Below, piece by piece: positions 20,501 through 29,099 of a stretch of 34,936 bases of DNA. The notes under the pieces are model-generated. The model had not been told where the DNA came from. It searched no databases and saw only the letters and a program-made list of their open reading frames with translations. Both the position numbers and the translations under genes were made by a program. Source of the DNA: Crocosphaera sp. (GTDB lineage Bacteria > Cyanobacteriota > Cyanobacteriia > Cyanobacteriales > Microcystaceae); assembly GCA_030064935.1 (NCBI GenBank), contig JASJEA010000018.1:1-34936 (forward strand). The letters run 5' to 3'. Numbering within the stretch: position 1 is the stretch's first letter; each line of letters opens with the position of its first letter.

Positions 20501-23500
20501 ATTATATGGTGCCGAGTGCTTTTGTTTTCCTAGAAACTATGCCCTTGACTCCCAACGGCAAAATAGATCGTCGTGGTTTGCCTGCCCCTGATGCTTCACA
20601 AAGAAGTGTTGAAGGAGAATTTATTGCCCCTCGTACTCCCACAGAAGAATTGTTAGCTAGTATCTGGCGAGAAGTTTTGGGCATTGAACAAATCGGCATT
20701 GACGATAACTTCTTTGAAATAGGAGGACATTCTTTACTGGCAACCCAGGTCATTTCTAGAGTCAGAGAAGCCTTCTCTACTGAGATCAGCTTAAAACAGC
20801 TTTTTGCTAGTCCTACTCTGGCTGAGTTTGCTAAGGGTATTGAACAGAGCAATTATCCTCTCAGTTTGGGGGTTATTGAGCCTGTGTCTAGAGAGGATTA
20901 TTTACCCCTTTCCTTTGCTCAAGAAAGGTTATGGTTCCTAGAGCAAATGGAGGAAAATACCGCTACGTATAATATGCCTGGGGTTGTTGAGGTTCATGGC
21001 ACCTTGAAGATAAATGCTTTTGAACAAGCTTTACAAACAATTATCAATCGTCATGAAATCTTGCGAACTCATTTTGATAACATTAATGGTTCAGCAGTAC
21101 AAATTATTGAACCCAAGGGCAACGTAACCCTTAATTTAGTGGATTTAAAAGCTCTAACCCCCAAAGAGCAAGCAAGCGCAATCCAAGATCAGATTAAAGA
21201 AAATGGACAAAAACCCTTTAATCTTTCTCAAACCCCTCTCATTAGAGTCAGTTTGTTAGTGTTGGCAGAAGAGTTACATATTCTACTGTTTAATATGCAC
21301 CACATTATCTCTGATGGGTGGTCGATGGGTATTTTTATCAGAGAATTATCTGAACTCTATCAAGCTTTCTGTGCTGAGAACCCCTCACCTCTAAAAGCAC
21401 TGCCAATTCAATATGCAGATTTTGCTCACTGGCAAAGAAAATATCTCAGTGGGGAAGTTTTAGATAACCAACTCAACTATTGGAAGAATAAATTAGCTAA
21501 TATCCCTCCCCTATTAGAGTTACCCACTGATAGGCCTCATCAGCCAGTTCAAACTTTTCGGGGTGCTAGTATTCCCATTGAAATTAATGCTCAATTGACT
21601 CAGAAGCTCAAGGCATTAAGTCAGAACTTACAAGCCACCCTATTTATGACTTTGTTAGCGAGTTTTACTATTTTGTTGTCACGCTATAGTGGACAGGAAG
21701 ATATTGTTGTTGGTTCACCAATTGCTAATCGGAATAGGGCCGAAATAGAGTCTTTAATAGGGTTCTTCGTTAATACATTGGTTTTGCGGACTCAATTAGA
21801 GGGAAATATCAGCTTTGAAGAGGTTCTCAAGCGGGTTAGACAAACGTCTCTAGATGCTTATGCCCACCAAGATATCCCCTTTGAGCATTTAGTAGAAGCG
21901 TTACAACCACAACGTAATCTGAGTCATAGTCCTTTGTTTCAGGTTATGTTCGTGTTGCAGAATGCCCCCATAAGTTCCCTAGAATTACCAGGAATAACTT
22001 TAGAGCCAATCGAACAAGAAACAGCAGTGGCTAAGTTTGATTTGACTTTATCATTAGAGGAGAAAGAAGCGGGTATCAAAGGAGTTTGGGAATATAATGT
22101 GGACTTATTTGATAGGGCGACTCTAGAAAGGATGAGTCAAAATTTTCAAACTTTATTAGAAGCTATAGTCGCTAATCCAGAAGCAAAAATTACCCAGTTA
22201 TCTCTACTTACAGAAGAGGAGAAACATCAAGTATTAGTGGAGTGGAATGATACAGTAGCAGATTATGCTCAAGATAAATGTATCCATCAGTTATTTGAAG
22301 AACAGGTAAAAAGAACACCAGATGCAGTAGCAGTGGTTTATGAAGATGAGCAATTAACCTATCAAGAATTGAACCAACAAGCCAATCAGTTAGCCCATTA
22401 TTTACAGAAATTAGGGGTTAAAGCAGATACTTTAGTGGGCATTTGTGTCCAACGTTCACTGGAGATGATCGTCGGGTTATTGGGAGTTCTCAAGGCAGGA
22501 GGAGCCTATGTTCCTATTGATCCCAACTATCCAAGGGAACGAATCGAATATATGTTAAAGGATTCTGGGGTGTCAGTATTATTAACCCAGAAAAATTTAG
22601 GGGAAGACTTACCTAGTGATCACTTAAGGATGATTGGCTTAGATCAAGATTGGGAAGTAATTGCTCAAGAAAGTCAGAATAATGTCGATAGTGATGTTAA
22701 TTGCGAGCATTTAGCCTATGTAATTTATACTTCTGGTTCCACCGGACAGCCTAAAGGAGTCATGATTGAACACAAAGGATTGTGTAATCTTGCTCAAGCA
22801 CAGATGAACGACTACACTGTGGAGCCTTCTAGTCGCTTACTGCAATGTGTTTCTTTTAGTTTTGATGTCGCTAGTTCCGATATATTTATGACCTTGTGTG
22901 CTGGTGCAACGCTTTATCTAGCAGATGGGGATATTCTTTTAAAGGGAGTGGATTTAATTGAGATATTAAGTAATTTAGAAATTACCCATCTTCAAATCCC
23001 TGTGGCAGTGCTTGGTATTCTCCCCTTTAAAGAACTTCCTTCCTTAAAGACAATTGTGGTGGGTGGGGAAGCTTGCTCGGCTGAAGTCGTTTCAAAATGG
23101 TCAAAAGTTTGTCGCTTCTTTAACGCTTATGGACCGACTGAAACAACGGTTTGTGCCACTTGGACTGAATTTCTTGAATCAGTTCAAAAACCACCAATAG
23201 GCCGCCCTATCCCTAATACAGAAATTTATGTCTTAGATCGTTATCTGCAACCTCTACCGGTGGGAGTTCCTGGAGAACTCTACATTGGGGGGGTTGGAGT
23301 TGCGCGAGGATATCTAAATCGTCCCGATTTAACAGCCGAAAAATTCTTGCCTAATCCGTTTCCTTCTGCCAATGTTGCTCATCAAACCTCAAAATTGTAC
23401 AAAACAGGGGATTTAGTTCGTTATCTTCCCGATGGCAACTTGGATTTTCTTGGCCGGACCGATAATCAGGTTAAAATTCGAGGTTTCCGTATTGAACTCC

Positions 23501-25221
23501 AAGAAATTGAAACAGTTCTCAATCAACACCCAGGGGTGAAAGAAGGTGCTGTAATTGTACACGAAGACAAGTCAGGGGATAAACGATTAGTAGGGTACTT
23601 TGTGAGAAATACAGAAACACTTGAGCAGAATGCTTTGAGAAATTTCTTAAAGGAAAAACTGCCTAAGTATATGATTCCTTCGGCTTTAATTTTATTAGAG
23701 TCTATGCCCTTAAATGCCAATGGCAAAATTGATCGTCATGGGCTACCTACCCCAGAAAGCCTCCAAGGTGGACAATCAGATTTTCTTGCGCCTCAAACAT
23801 TGACGGAAAAAGAACTGGCTCAAATATGGTCTAACATACTTGGGCTCGAAAAAGTTGGCAAACATGATGACTTTTTTGAACTAGGAGGACATTCTCTTCT
23901 TGCTCCCCAAATTGTTGCTGGTATTGAGGAGCAGTTCTCGGTTGAGTTACCTCTTCGTTATTTATTCGAGTTTTCTACTTTGGCTGAGGTTGCTCATACC
24001 ATAGATCAAATACGTCAAGGGAATACACTTGAACAAAAATTGATTATCGACCTCAATGCAGAGGCGGTTTTAGATGAAACTATTCAGCCCGGAACAGTAC
24101 CATTTGAGTTTGTTGCTATTCCTAATCATATCTTTCTGACTGGAGCGACGGGATTTTTGGGAGCTTATTTATTAAATGATCTTTTGCAGTTAACTCAAGC
24201 AGATATTTATTGTTTGGTTCGTTGTTCCACTGTTAAGGAGGGAGAGCAAAGAATTAAAAGAAAACTTGAGTCCTACGAACTGTGGAATCCTGATTTTGAG
24301 GCCAGAATTATTCCTATACCAGGGGATCTGTCTCAACCAAAATTAGGCTTGTCAGATAAGAATTTTAGTCATCTAGCCACTCAAATTGATGTTATTTACC
24401 ATAATGGTGCTTGGGTTAATTTTACTTACCCCTATTCAAGACTGAAGGCGGCTAATGTTGGAGGTACGGAAGAAGTATTAAGATTAGCCAGCCACAGCAA
24501 ACGGAAGCCTGTACATTGTGTTTCAACTCTTTCGGTTTTTTCAGCCCCAATCTATGCTCAGGCTAAGTTGGTTAAAGAATCTGAGCCGTTGCTCTACGGG
24601 CCTGAAGGGGATCATGGCTATTCTCAAAGCAAATGGGTAGCAGAAAAATTGGCAATGATTGCCCGTCAGCGTGGATTGCCCGTTTCGATTTACCGACCAG
24701 CTAGGGTGACGGGCCATAGCCAAACGGGTGTTTCTAATACGGATGATTATTTTTCTAGAACAATTAAAGGTTGTATTCAACTGGGAATGGTCCCGCCTCT
24801 GAATAATGCAACTGATAATTTGACACCAGTAGATTTTGTCAGTCGTGCCATAGTTTATTTATCCTTACAGAAAGATTGTTTGGGTAAGAATTTTCATTTA
24901 GCGAATCCGGATTATCTTTATTTGTCTGATTTGGTCAATATTGTTCGAGATCGGGGTTATTCAATTCAAGAAGTCCCCTATAAGGAATGGCGAGATACTT
25001 TAGTTAGTCAGGCAGAAACTTCTATGGATAACGCTTTACATCCTCTTTTATCAATGTTTCCTGAGGAAGTCCAAGCAGAGCCTGTGGATGATTCAGAGGA
25101 CTTTTTACAGTTTGATTGTCAAAATGCCTTAGATGGTTTGGCCAATAGTCCTGTTGTTTGTCCTGCTCCTGATCAAAGCTTATTGACTACTTATTTGGAT
25201 TATATTCTACGAGACTTTTGA
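17542..25221 (+). CDS. terminal NRPS: docking-C-A-PCP-C-A-PCP-reductase
   Basis: A 2559-residue protein ending the line. Residues 1-55 (LSELSQQDIKLWVEGEKLR...) match the TubC-type N-terminal docking domain. Module 1: C with HHIICDGW at 202-209; A with YTSGSTGKPKG at 678-688 and code DAWFLGNVVK, a known leucine code; PCP Ser1064. Module 2: C with HHIISDGW at 1253-1260; A with YTSGSTGQPKG at 1729-1739 and code DVSQVGAVCK, which I cannot assign; PCP Ser2118. The last 360 residues are a thioester reductase: GATGFLG at 2201-2207 and YSQSK at 2360-2364 (the YxxxK of short-chain reductases). It should release the peptide with NAD(P)H as an aldehyde, or an alcohol after a second reduction. No epimerase, methyltransferase or thioesterase domain is seen. 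The start overlaps the previous gene by four bases. Confidence 0.95.
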   Translation: MKSIQLFLSELSQQDIKLWVEGEKLRCNAPKGALTQELKEELSKRKPEIISFLQQSSVETIKPLPRSEDLPLSFSQQRLWFLEQLEESNAIYNESSALRLEGNLNITALEESWRKIVARHEVLRTNFQTVDGKPVLTISPQPDVHLKVIDLKNTSEVEQSAEVKKLLEEEMQRPFNLEKGNLWRGILIRLADNDHILLLVMHHIICDGWSMGIFIRELSALYHALSAGIPHSLPELPIQYVDFAAWQNQWLKGAILEKQLKYWQEKLKNIPPLLELPTDHPRPSTQTFRGEKQYFIISQSLTQKLKNLSQQSDTTLFMVLLGAFAVLLSRYSRQEDILIGSPISGRNRKEIETLVGCFVNTLVLRLNTANDATFTEFLKQVRQVCLEAYAHQDIPFEKLLEGLNVERSLSHSPLFQVMFVLHNAPIEELNLPGLTLNPVELETASAKFDLTLSLEETEAGLKGFWGYNLDLFDAATISRAIGHFQQLLEAIITNPQEKIAQLTLLTEEERHQLLVEWNDTTADYPKDKCIHQLFEEQVEKTPNAVAVVYEEEQLTYQELNQKANQLARYLQKLGVKPDTLVGICVERSVEMIIGLLGILKAGGAYVPIDPNYPTERVNYMLEDSGVSVLLTQEKLRETLPQTQAQKICLDRDWLTIDQESNNNISSKVKAENLAYVIYTSGSTGKPKGVMICHKNVINLFTWHQKAFSVTAADKATQIAGTAFDASVWEIYPYLTCGTTLYLVNRESRLSPTNITTWLVANKISICFLPTPLAEAVLSLDESASLSLRTLLTGGDKLHSTELNYITFPLINNYGPTENTVVTTSGQVIESEKETNPHIGKPISNTQIYILDSNLQSVPIGVAGELHIGGDGLSKGYLNRPELTAQKFIPNPFGKGKLYKTGDLCRYLPDGNIEYIGRIDHQVKIRGFRIELGEIESVLGQHPQVREAVVIVREDQPGNKRLVAYVVAKEETPSLSELRKGLGKKLPDYMVPSAFVFLETMPLTPNGKIDRRGLPAPDASQRSVEGEFIAPRTPTEELLASIWREVLGIEQIGIDDNFFEIGGHSLLATQVISRVREAFSTEISLKQLFASPTLAEFAKGIEQSNYPLSLGVIEPVSREDYLPLSFAQERLWFLEQMEENTATYNMPGVVEVHGTLKINAFEQALQTIINRHEILRTHFDNINGSAVQIIEPKGNVTLNLVDLKALTPKEQASAIQDQIKENGQKPFNLSQTPLIRVSLLVLAEELHILLFNMHHIISDGWSMGIFIRELSELYQAFCAENPSPLKALPIQYADFAHWQRKYLSGEVLDNQLNYWKNKLANIPPLLELPTDRPHQPVQTFRGASIPIEINAQLTQKLKALSQNLQATLFMTLLASFTILLSRYSGQEDIVVGSPIANRNRAEIESLIGFFVNTLVLRTQLEGNISFEEVLKRVRQTSLDAYAHQDIPFEHLVEALQPQRNLSHSPLFQVMFVLQNAPISSLELPGITLEPIEQETAVAKFDLTLSLEEKEAGIKGVWEYNVDLFDRATLERMSQNFQTLLEAIVANPEAKITQLSLLTEEEKHQVLVEWNDTVADYAQDKCIHQLFEEQVKRTPDAVAVVYEDEQLTYQELNQQANQLAHYLQKLGVKADTLVGICVQRSLEMIVGLLGVLKAGGAYVPIDPNYPRERIEYMLKDSGVSVLLTQKNLGEDLPSDHLRMIGLDQDWEVIAQESQNNVDSDVNCEHLAYVIYTSGSTGQPKGVMIEHKGLCNLAQAQMNDYTVEPSSRLLQCVSFSFDVASSDIFMTLCAGATLYLADGDILLKGVDLIEILSNLEITHLQIPVAVLGILPFKELPSLKTIVVGGEACSAEVVSKWSKVCRFFNAYGPTETTVCATWTEFLESVQKPPIGRPIPNTEIYVLDRYLQPLPVGVPGELYIGGVGVARGYLNRPDLTAEKFLPNPFPSANVAHQTSKLYKTGDLVRYLPDGNLDFLGRTDNQVKIRGFRIELQEIETVLNQHPGVKEGAVIVHEDKSGDKRLVGYFVRNTETLEQNALRNFLKEKLPKYMIPSALILLESMPLNANGKIDRHGLPTPESLQGGQSDFLAPQTLTEKELAQIWSNILGLEKVGKHDDFFELGGHSLLAPQIVAGIEEQFSVELPLRYLFEFSTLAEVAHTIDQIRQGNTLEQKLIIDLNAEAVLDETIQPGTVPFEFVAIPNHIFLTGATGFLGAYLLNDLLQLTQADIYCLVRCSTVKEGEQRIKRKLESYELWNPDFEARIIPIPGDLSQPKLGLSDKNFSHLATQIDVIYHNGAWVNFTYPYSRLKAANVGGTEEVLRLASHSKRKPVHCVSTLSVFSAPIYAQAKLVKESEPLLYGPEGDHGYSQSKWVAEKLAMIARQRGLPVSIYRPARVTGHSQTGVSNTDDYFSRTIKGCIQLGMVPPLNNATDNLTPVDFVSRAIVYLSLQKDCLGKNFHLANPDYLYLSDLVNIVRDRGYSIQEVPYKEWRDTLVSQAETSMDNALHPLLSMFPEEVQAEPVDDSEDFLQFDCQNALDGLANSPVVCPAPDQSLLTTYLDYILRDF

Positions 25222-25256
25222 GTATGTCAAAATGCAAGGCTGACACGGAAGAAGTG

Positions 25257-25282
25257 CCTGCCATTGAGAAATTGATGGCAGG
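25257..25282. terminator. hairpin between convergent genes
   Basis: CCTGCCAT (25257-25264) and ATGGCAGG (25275-25282) form an 8-bp stem with a 10-base loop. It lies 35 bases after the NRPS stop and before the end of the convergent glycosyltransferase gene. It lacks a T run, so it is only a candidate terminator for the cluster. Confidence 0.45.
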
Positions 25283-25360
25283 GTTGAGGTCATGGTCTAG
25301 AAAAAACCACAAAATGGACAGCTAAACGTCCTAGTTTAAGCTTTAAGTTTTTTGGTAGTA

Positions 25361-26050
25361 TTACCCAAACAAATTATATTTTAAAATACAATAAATGGCT
25401 CTAATTCCATCTTTCCAACCAATTTTTTTGCCTTCTTTATAGGTTCTACCATAATAAGAAATCCCGACTTCGTAAATACGACATCCCATTTTAGCCACTT
25501 TGGCCGTAATTTCGGGTTCAAACCCAAAACGACTTTCTCTGATTTTAATCGATTGGATCACTTCTCGTTTAAAGGCTTTATAACAAGTTTCCATATCCGT
25601 TAGATTGATGTTAGTAAACATATTGGATAAGGTGGTTAAAAACTTGTTGCCTACCATATGCCAATAATAGACAACTCGGTGGGGGCGACTTCCTTGGAAA
25701 CGAGAGCCATACACCACATCAGCTTTACCTTTTACAATAGGTTCTATCATCAAAGGATATTCTTGGGGATCGTATTCTAGATCTGCATCTTGAACAATAA
25801 CGATGTCCCCTGTAACAGTTGCAAAACCAGTTCTTAATGCAGCCCCTTTTCCTTTATTCTTATGATGATAAATAACCTGATCAACTTCAGATTCTAGTTT
25901 AGATTGTAGTAGCTTTCTAGTTCCATCGGTTGAATAATCATCAACTATAACAATTTCACAGTTTTTGACTGGAGAGGCTTTGATTGCTTCAACGACTTGG
26001 CCAATAGTCCCAATTTCGTTGTAGCAGGGAATAACAACTGATAATCTCAT
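25361..26050 (-). CDS. GT2 polyprenyl-phosphate sugar transferase (DPM1-like)
   Basis: A 229-residue family 2 glycosyltransferase. Visible motifs are SVVIPCYNE at the start, VDDYSTDG (Asp37, Asp38) for nucleotide-sugar binding, and QDADLEYDP with the metal-binding D88-A-D90. The DPM1-like core ends without the C-terminal membrane segments found in some bacterial homologues, so it is probably soluble or peripheral. Such enzymes move mannose or glucose from a nucleotide sugar to polyprenyl phosphate. ATG 26050 begins the conserved MRLSVVIP; a GTG at 26068 would add six residues and is less likely. It faces the NRPS cluster convergently, so a role in supplying sugar to the cluster's GT4 domain is possible but not shown. 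Confidence 0.88.
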   Translation of the reverse strand: MRLSVVIPCYNEIGTIGQVVEAIKASPVKNCEIVIVDDYSTDGTRKLLQSKLESEVDQVIYHHKNKGKGAALRTGFATVTGDIVIVQDADLEYDPQEYPLMIEPIVKGKADVVYGSRFQGSRPHRVVYYWHMVGNKFLTTLSNMFTNINLTDMETCYKAFKREVIQSIKIRESRFGFEPEITAKVAKMGCRIYEVGISYYGRTYKEGKKIGWKDGIRAIYCILKYNLFG

Positions 26051-26247
26051 TTTTTTCTCACACACCACATATAGAGCAATTGTCCTATTCGGAAGACTAT
26101 ATCAACCTTCTCTGTTATATGTCAATTATTTCTCTTAATTGTTCCATAACATTTAAAGCTAACATTGATGTCTCGATTTTTCCTCTTTAACTATAACCCT
26201 GATCGCCTCAGTTTGGATTGCATCGATCATGAACACCAATTCTCAAC

Positions 26248-28236
26248 TTAGTTATATTTTAATTCATGTCCTTCTAAAGTGAGATTATGTTCTTCTAAAC
26301 AGTTTAACCATCCTTGTAAATGGTTGACTTTAGCATAGTCATCTAATAACCCCAATTCTTGTTCTTTTTGGGTTAGTTTTTTGAAGGTTTCATATAAGGG
26401 ATAATCAGGAGATACTAAACTATCTTTATAATGTAGAACTAAGGGATTTTCTTCCTCTGAATATTCAGAATAATGAACCCGCAAATTATTTAATTGAATT
26501 TGCATTCGAGTCTTAAGACATGGATGAGGGTTTTCATCAAAATCAGGGTAAAATGAATAAGTTATTTTAGGAGTACGCCAAGAAAATTGGATCACATTAG
26601 CTTCTTCTAATCTTCCCACCGTTCGACTTGCACACCCTTCATATAATCTTAGTAACGGTTCTAGATTTTCTAAGGCACTAATATGAATGAGTAAGGAATT
26701 TTTTAGTTTTCTACCAAGGGTTTGTTTTTGACAAAGTTGAGCAATTATTTCTAAATTTCCTACCTGATATAATATGGCATCAGCCATAAGACAGGCACTA
26801 TTATAACTGCCAAATAATGCCTTAATATCTTGCTTCACTTCAGGGGCTAATTCCCTCATTTTTGGACGGCGATCAAATTGACTTAAGGCAAGATATAATA
26901 ATAGTTCTTGACGACGTTTTTCTGTAATCATCTCCCAATCATCTTCTTGTGTAACTTGTAAAATAACTTTAAAAGCTTGACGAAATGTTCTAAATTCTTC
27001 TTTTAATTCTATCTCATTTTTCAACTCTCCTTTAGCAGGAAGTCGTCCCCTCTTGGTGTAAAATTCCATTAAAGGTTTTAAGAGGTGTTCATAGTCTTCA
27101 AACCTTCTTACTTTTGTGATTAGTCGAGGGGTTTTTGCCCTAGAATGGAAGCGAGATGCACGAAATATTTGGGCTTCTATATCATCTCGAAATACTAAAT
27201 AAATTCCTAAGCTAATGGGAATAGAATCAACGTCTAGAACTTGATCAATATAAAATTTTAGTTCCTCTTGTTCATAGTATTTTTGAAAGGTATTACGATT
27301 GGTAATAATACCATCTCCATAGGCAATTACTCCCCTATCTCTATCATCAATTAAAACCTGTGCAGATACAATTAAAACTTTATTAGTTAATTCCCAAGCA
27401 TTGAATAATGCTTCTCGTCTTTCGTTGACATCTTCAATGACATTAATGACATAACCTAAATTGACAATATCAGCAATATTTTTCTGATTATCTGGATAAT
27501 AATAAGGGTCCCATCCTTTACTTTTATGGCCGGCTTCTGCAATTCTTTCTACATCACCACCATATCCACATCCATAATCAAAAAATGTAGTTTCTTGATT
27601 AAATAATAATAAATCTAAAGCCAAACGAACAGGTCGAGATAAAGAATTTCTTATAATAGCTGCTTTGTGTCTTTCTATCTGAATAGTAGCAACTTCTTTG
27701 GCAAAAATAGGACAAGAACAAGCTAAATAATGTCCCTCAAAAATAATGCGTTTACGGTTTAATATTTTTTGCCATTCCTTTTTAGTTCCAATGGAAGCAT
27801 TGAAGGTTAATAATTCTAATTTTTCCTCCATCTTTGTTAAATGCTCAAAAAGCTCATAATTAGGATTATCAGGGCTTATGAAAGTTTCTTTTCGATGCAA
27901 AATTGGGGGATTTTTTTTCTTGCTATAATCCCAATAACTAATTTTTTCTGTATCTAAATTAATGACGATACTTAAGGTTAATTCTGGATGAGGATCATGA
28001 TCAAATTCTGGATAAAATAAATAAGAAACAAGAGGTTTATCTGTGCTAAATTTGATAATAGTTGCGTCTTCAATTTCTTCTGTAAGTCTTGCATTTTTTT
28101 CATATTCTTGTAATCTTAAATCAAGAACATCAAGAGCACTCACATGAACATATAAAGCGGTTGGTAATTGTTTACCAATTGAGCTTTTTTTGCAACAGTA
28201 AATAATTTCTTTAAAGTAATCAGTAGTCAAAAACAT
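26248..28236 (-). CDS. DNA phosphorothioation-associated putative methyltransferase
   Basis: A 662-residue protein resembling the family found beside Dnd DNA-sulfuration genes (dnd-related putative methyltransferase). The core has RHKAAIIRNSLSRPVRLALD followed by FFDYGCGYGGD near residue 215, a SAM-binding motif I, and GWDPYY. The protein is internally repeated: residues about 14-172 and 501-662 are homologous copies (LYVHVSALDVL / LLIHISALENL, YLFYPEFDHDPHP / YSFYPDFDENPHP, FEGHYL / LEGHEL) on either side of the core. The function of the family is not established. It stands 13 bases after a Uma2 gene and is probably cotranscribed with it from a 50-residue gene upstream. The classical dndB, dndC and dndE genes are not in this window. 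Confidence 0.8.
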   Translation of the reverse strand: MFLTTDYFKEIIYCCKKSSIGKQLPTALYVHVSALDVLDLRLQEYEKNARLTEEIEDATIIKFSTDKPLVSYLFYPEFDHDPHPELTLSIVINLDTEKISYWDYSKKKNPPILHRKETFISPDNPNYELFEHLTKMEEKLELLTFNASIGTKKEWQKILNRKRIIFEGHYLACSCPIFAKEVATIQIERHKAAIIRNSLSRPVRLALDLLLFNQETTFFDYGCGYGGDVERIAEAGHKSKGWDPYYYPDNQKNIADIVNLGYVINVIEDVNERREALFNAWELTNKVLIVSAQVLIDDRDRGVIAYGDGIITNRNTFQKYYEQEELKFYIDQVLDVDSIPISLGIYLVFRDDIEAQIFRASRFHSRAKTPRLITKVRRFEDYEHLLKPLMEFYTKRGRLPAKGELKNEIELKEEFRTFRQAFKVILQVTQEDDWEMITEKRRQELLLYLALSQFDRRPKMRELAPEVKQDIKALFGSYNSACLMADAILYQVGNLEIIAQLCQKQTLGRKLKNSLLIHISALENLEPLLRLYEGCASRTVGRLEEANVIQFSWRTPKITYSFYPDFDENPHPCLKTRMQIQLNNLRVHYSEYSEEENPLVLHYKDSLVSPDYPLYETFKKLTQKEQELGLLDDYAKVNHLQGWLNCLEEHNLTLEGHELKYN

Positions 28237-28249
28237 AACACAGTCAAAA

Positions 28250-28942
28250 TTATTCTTCTAAATCTCCAAACTGTTGACGATATTTTGCTAAAATATCATC
28301 CATTTCTGATATTTTTTGTTTTTGTTGTAGTAACTCATCTTCTTTTTGCTGCAACTCACTTTCTTTTTGCTGCAAAGCTTGAGCTAGTTCTTGAGGTATT
28401 AATAATTTTTCTCCTGTATCTTCTCGATAAAAGCCAATCAATTCCCCTTCAACTTGTAATTGTAATTTTAAAGGTTCACTGCGACTATCTTCAATGGTTT
28501 CATAACTATTGTTTCTCAAACGATAACCTTGTAAATTGTCAGGTATCCATTCTCCTTTAGGATCAAATAACCAATATTCTTTAACGCCCAATTGTTCATA
28601 TAATGTCTTTTTAAATTCTTGCTCCTGATTTTTAGTTCCTGGGGATGTCATCTCAAAAATAACTTGGGGGACTTGTTTTTCTTCCCAAATTTTATAATTA
28701 TCTCTTCCTCCTGGTTCTACGTTAAAAATTACCATAACATCAGGTGCGACTCTCATTCTTGGAAGTCCCTGACTATAGTACATAAATTGATTAGCTAAAA
28801 CCGTTGCTTGTTGTCCAGATAAATATTGTCTGAGGACTTCTAAGGTGGTTAAAATAGCGTATAAGTGAATATAAGTTTCTGCCACAGGTTCTCCATCTGA
28901 GCTAGGATAAATAACATCAGTTTTTGTAAACGTTTCTAACAT
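28250..28942 (-). CDS. Uma2 family protein (PD-(D/E)XK-like) with coiled-coil tail
   Basis: A 230-residue member of the Uma2 (DUF820) family, very numerous in cyanobacteria and with a predicted restriction endonuclease-like fold. Visible features are APDVMVIF, the nuclease-like VIFEMTSPGTK segment, and YEQLGVKEYWLFDP. The activity of the family is not established. The last 50 residues form a Gln/Glu-rich coiled coil (QQKESELQQKEDELLQQKQK) from a short tandem repeat (CTTTTTGCTGCAA appears twice on the + strand near 28345-28375). ATG 28942 (MLETFTKTD) is preferred because it begins 4 bases after the stop of the preceding small gene. An upstream in-frame ATG at 28957 would overlap that gene. Confidence 0.85.
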   Translation of the reverse strand: MLETFTKTDVIYPSSDGEPVAETYIHLYAILTTLEVLRQYLSGQQATVLANQFMYYSQGLPRMRVAPDVMVIFNVEPGGRDNYKIWEEKQVPQVIFEMTSPGTKNQEQEFKKTLYEQLGVKEYWLFDPKGEWIPDNLQGYRLRNNSYETIEDSRSEPLKLQLQVEGELIGFYREDTGEKLLIPQELAQALQQKESELQQKEDELLQQKQKISEMDDILAKYRQQFGDLEE

Positions 28943-28946
28943 AATT

Positions 28947-29099
28947 TTAGGCCTCATTATTTTGATTAATACCAGTTGATATTATGCTATTCAATTCATT
29001 TTCTTGCCAAGTTTCAATCAAAGCAAACACAAATCCAGTAAGTGGATGTCTAAATTCTTCTCGCTTTGTTAGTGGCGGTTGATTGTTAATATTTTGCAT
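28947..29099 (-). CDS. small hypothetical protein, 50 residues
   Basis: This short frame starts MQNINNQPPLTKREEF and ends GINQNNEA. TAGGAG lies five to six bases before its ATG, the best ribosome binding site in this part of the window. The gene ends four bases before the preferred Uma2 start, so it probably leads a three-gene transcript with Uma2 and the Dnd-associated methyltransferase. No signal peptide or membrane segment is seen. I recognise no family. The core RHPLTGFVFALIETWQENEL looks like an amphipathic helix. Confidence 0.55.
   Translation of the reverse strand: MQNINNQPPLTKREEFRHPLTGFVFALIETWQENELNSIISTGINQNNEA

Noticed and set aside
20502-20852. 116-residue frame on the - strand
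   Set aside because: It lies opposite the PCP and adjoining parts of the terminal NRPS, has no motif and no ribosome binding site context of its own.
26168-26251. 27-residue frame on the + strand in the gap before the methyltransferase end
   Set aside because: Too short, no ribosome binding site, no motif.
28285-28560. 91-residue frame on the + strand
   Set aside because: It lies entirely opposite the Uma2 coding sequence; its Leu/Phe-rich content is the mirror of the Gln/Glu coiled coil.
28942-28957. Upstream ATG (MRPKIM...) as the Uma2 start
   Set aside because: It would overlap the 50-residue gene, while ATG 28942 follows that gene's stop by four bases; the choice is not certain.
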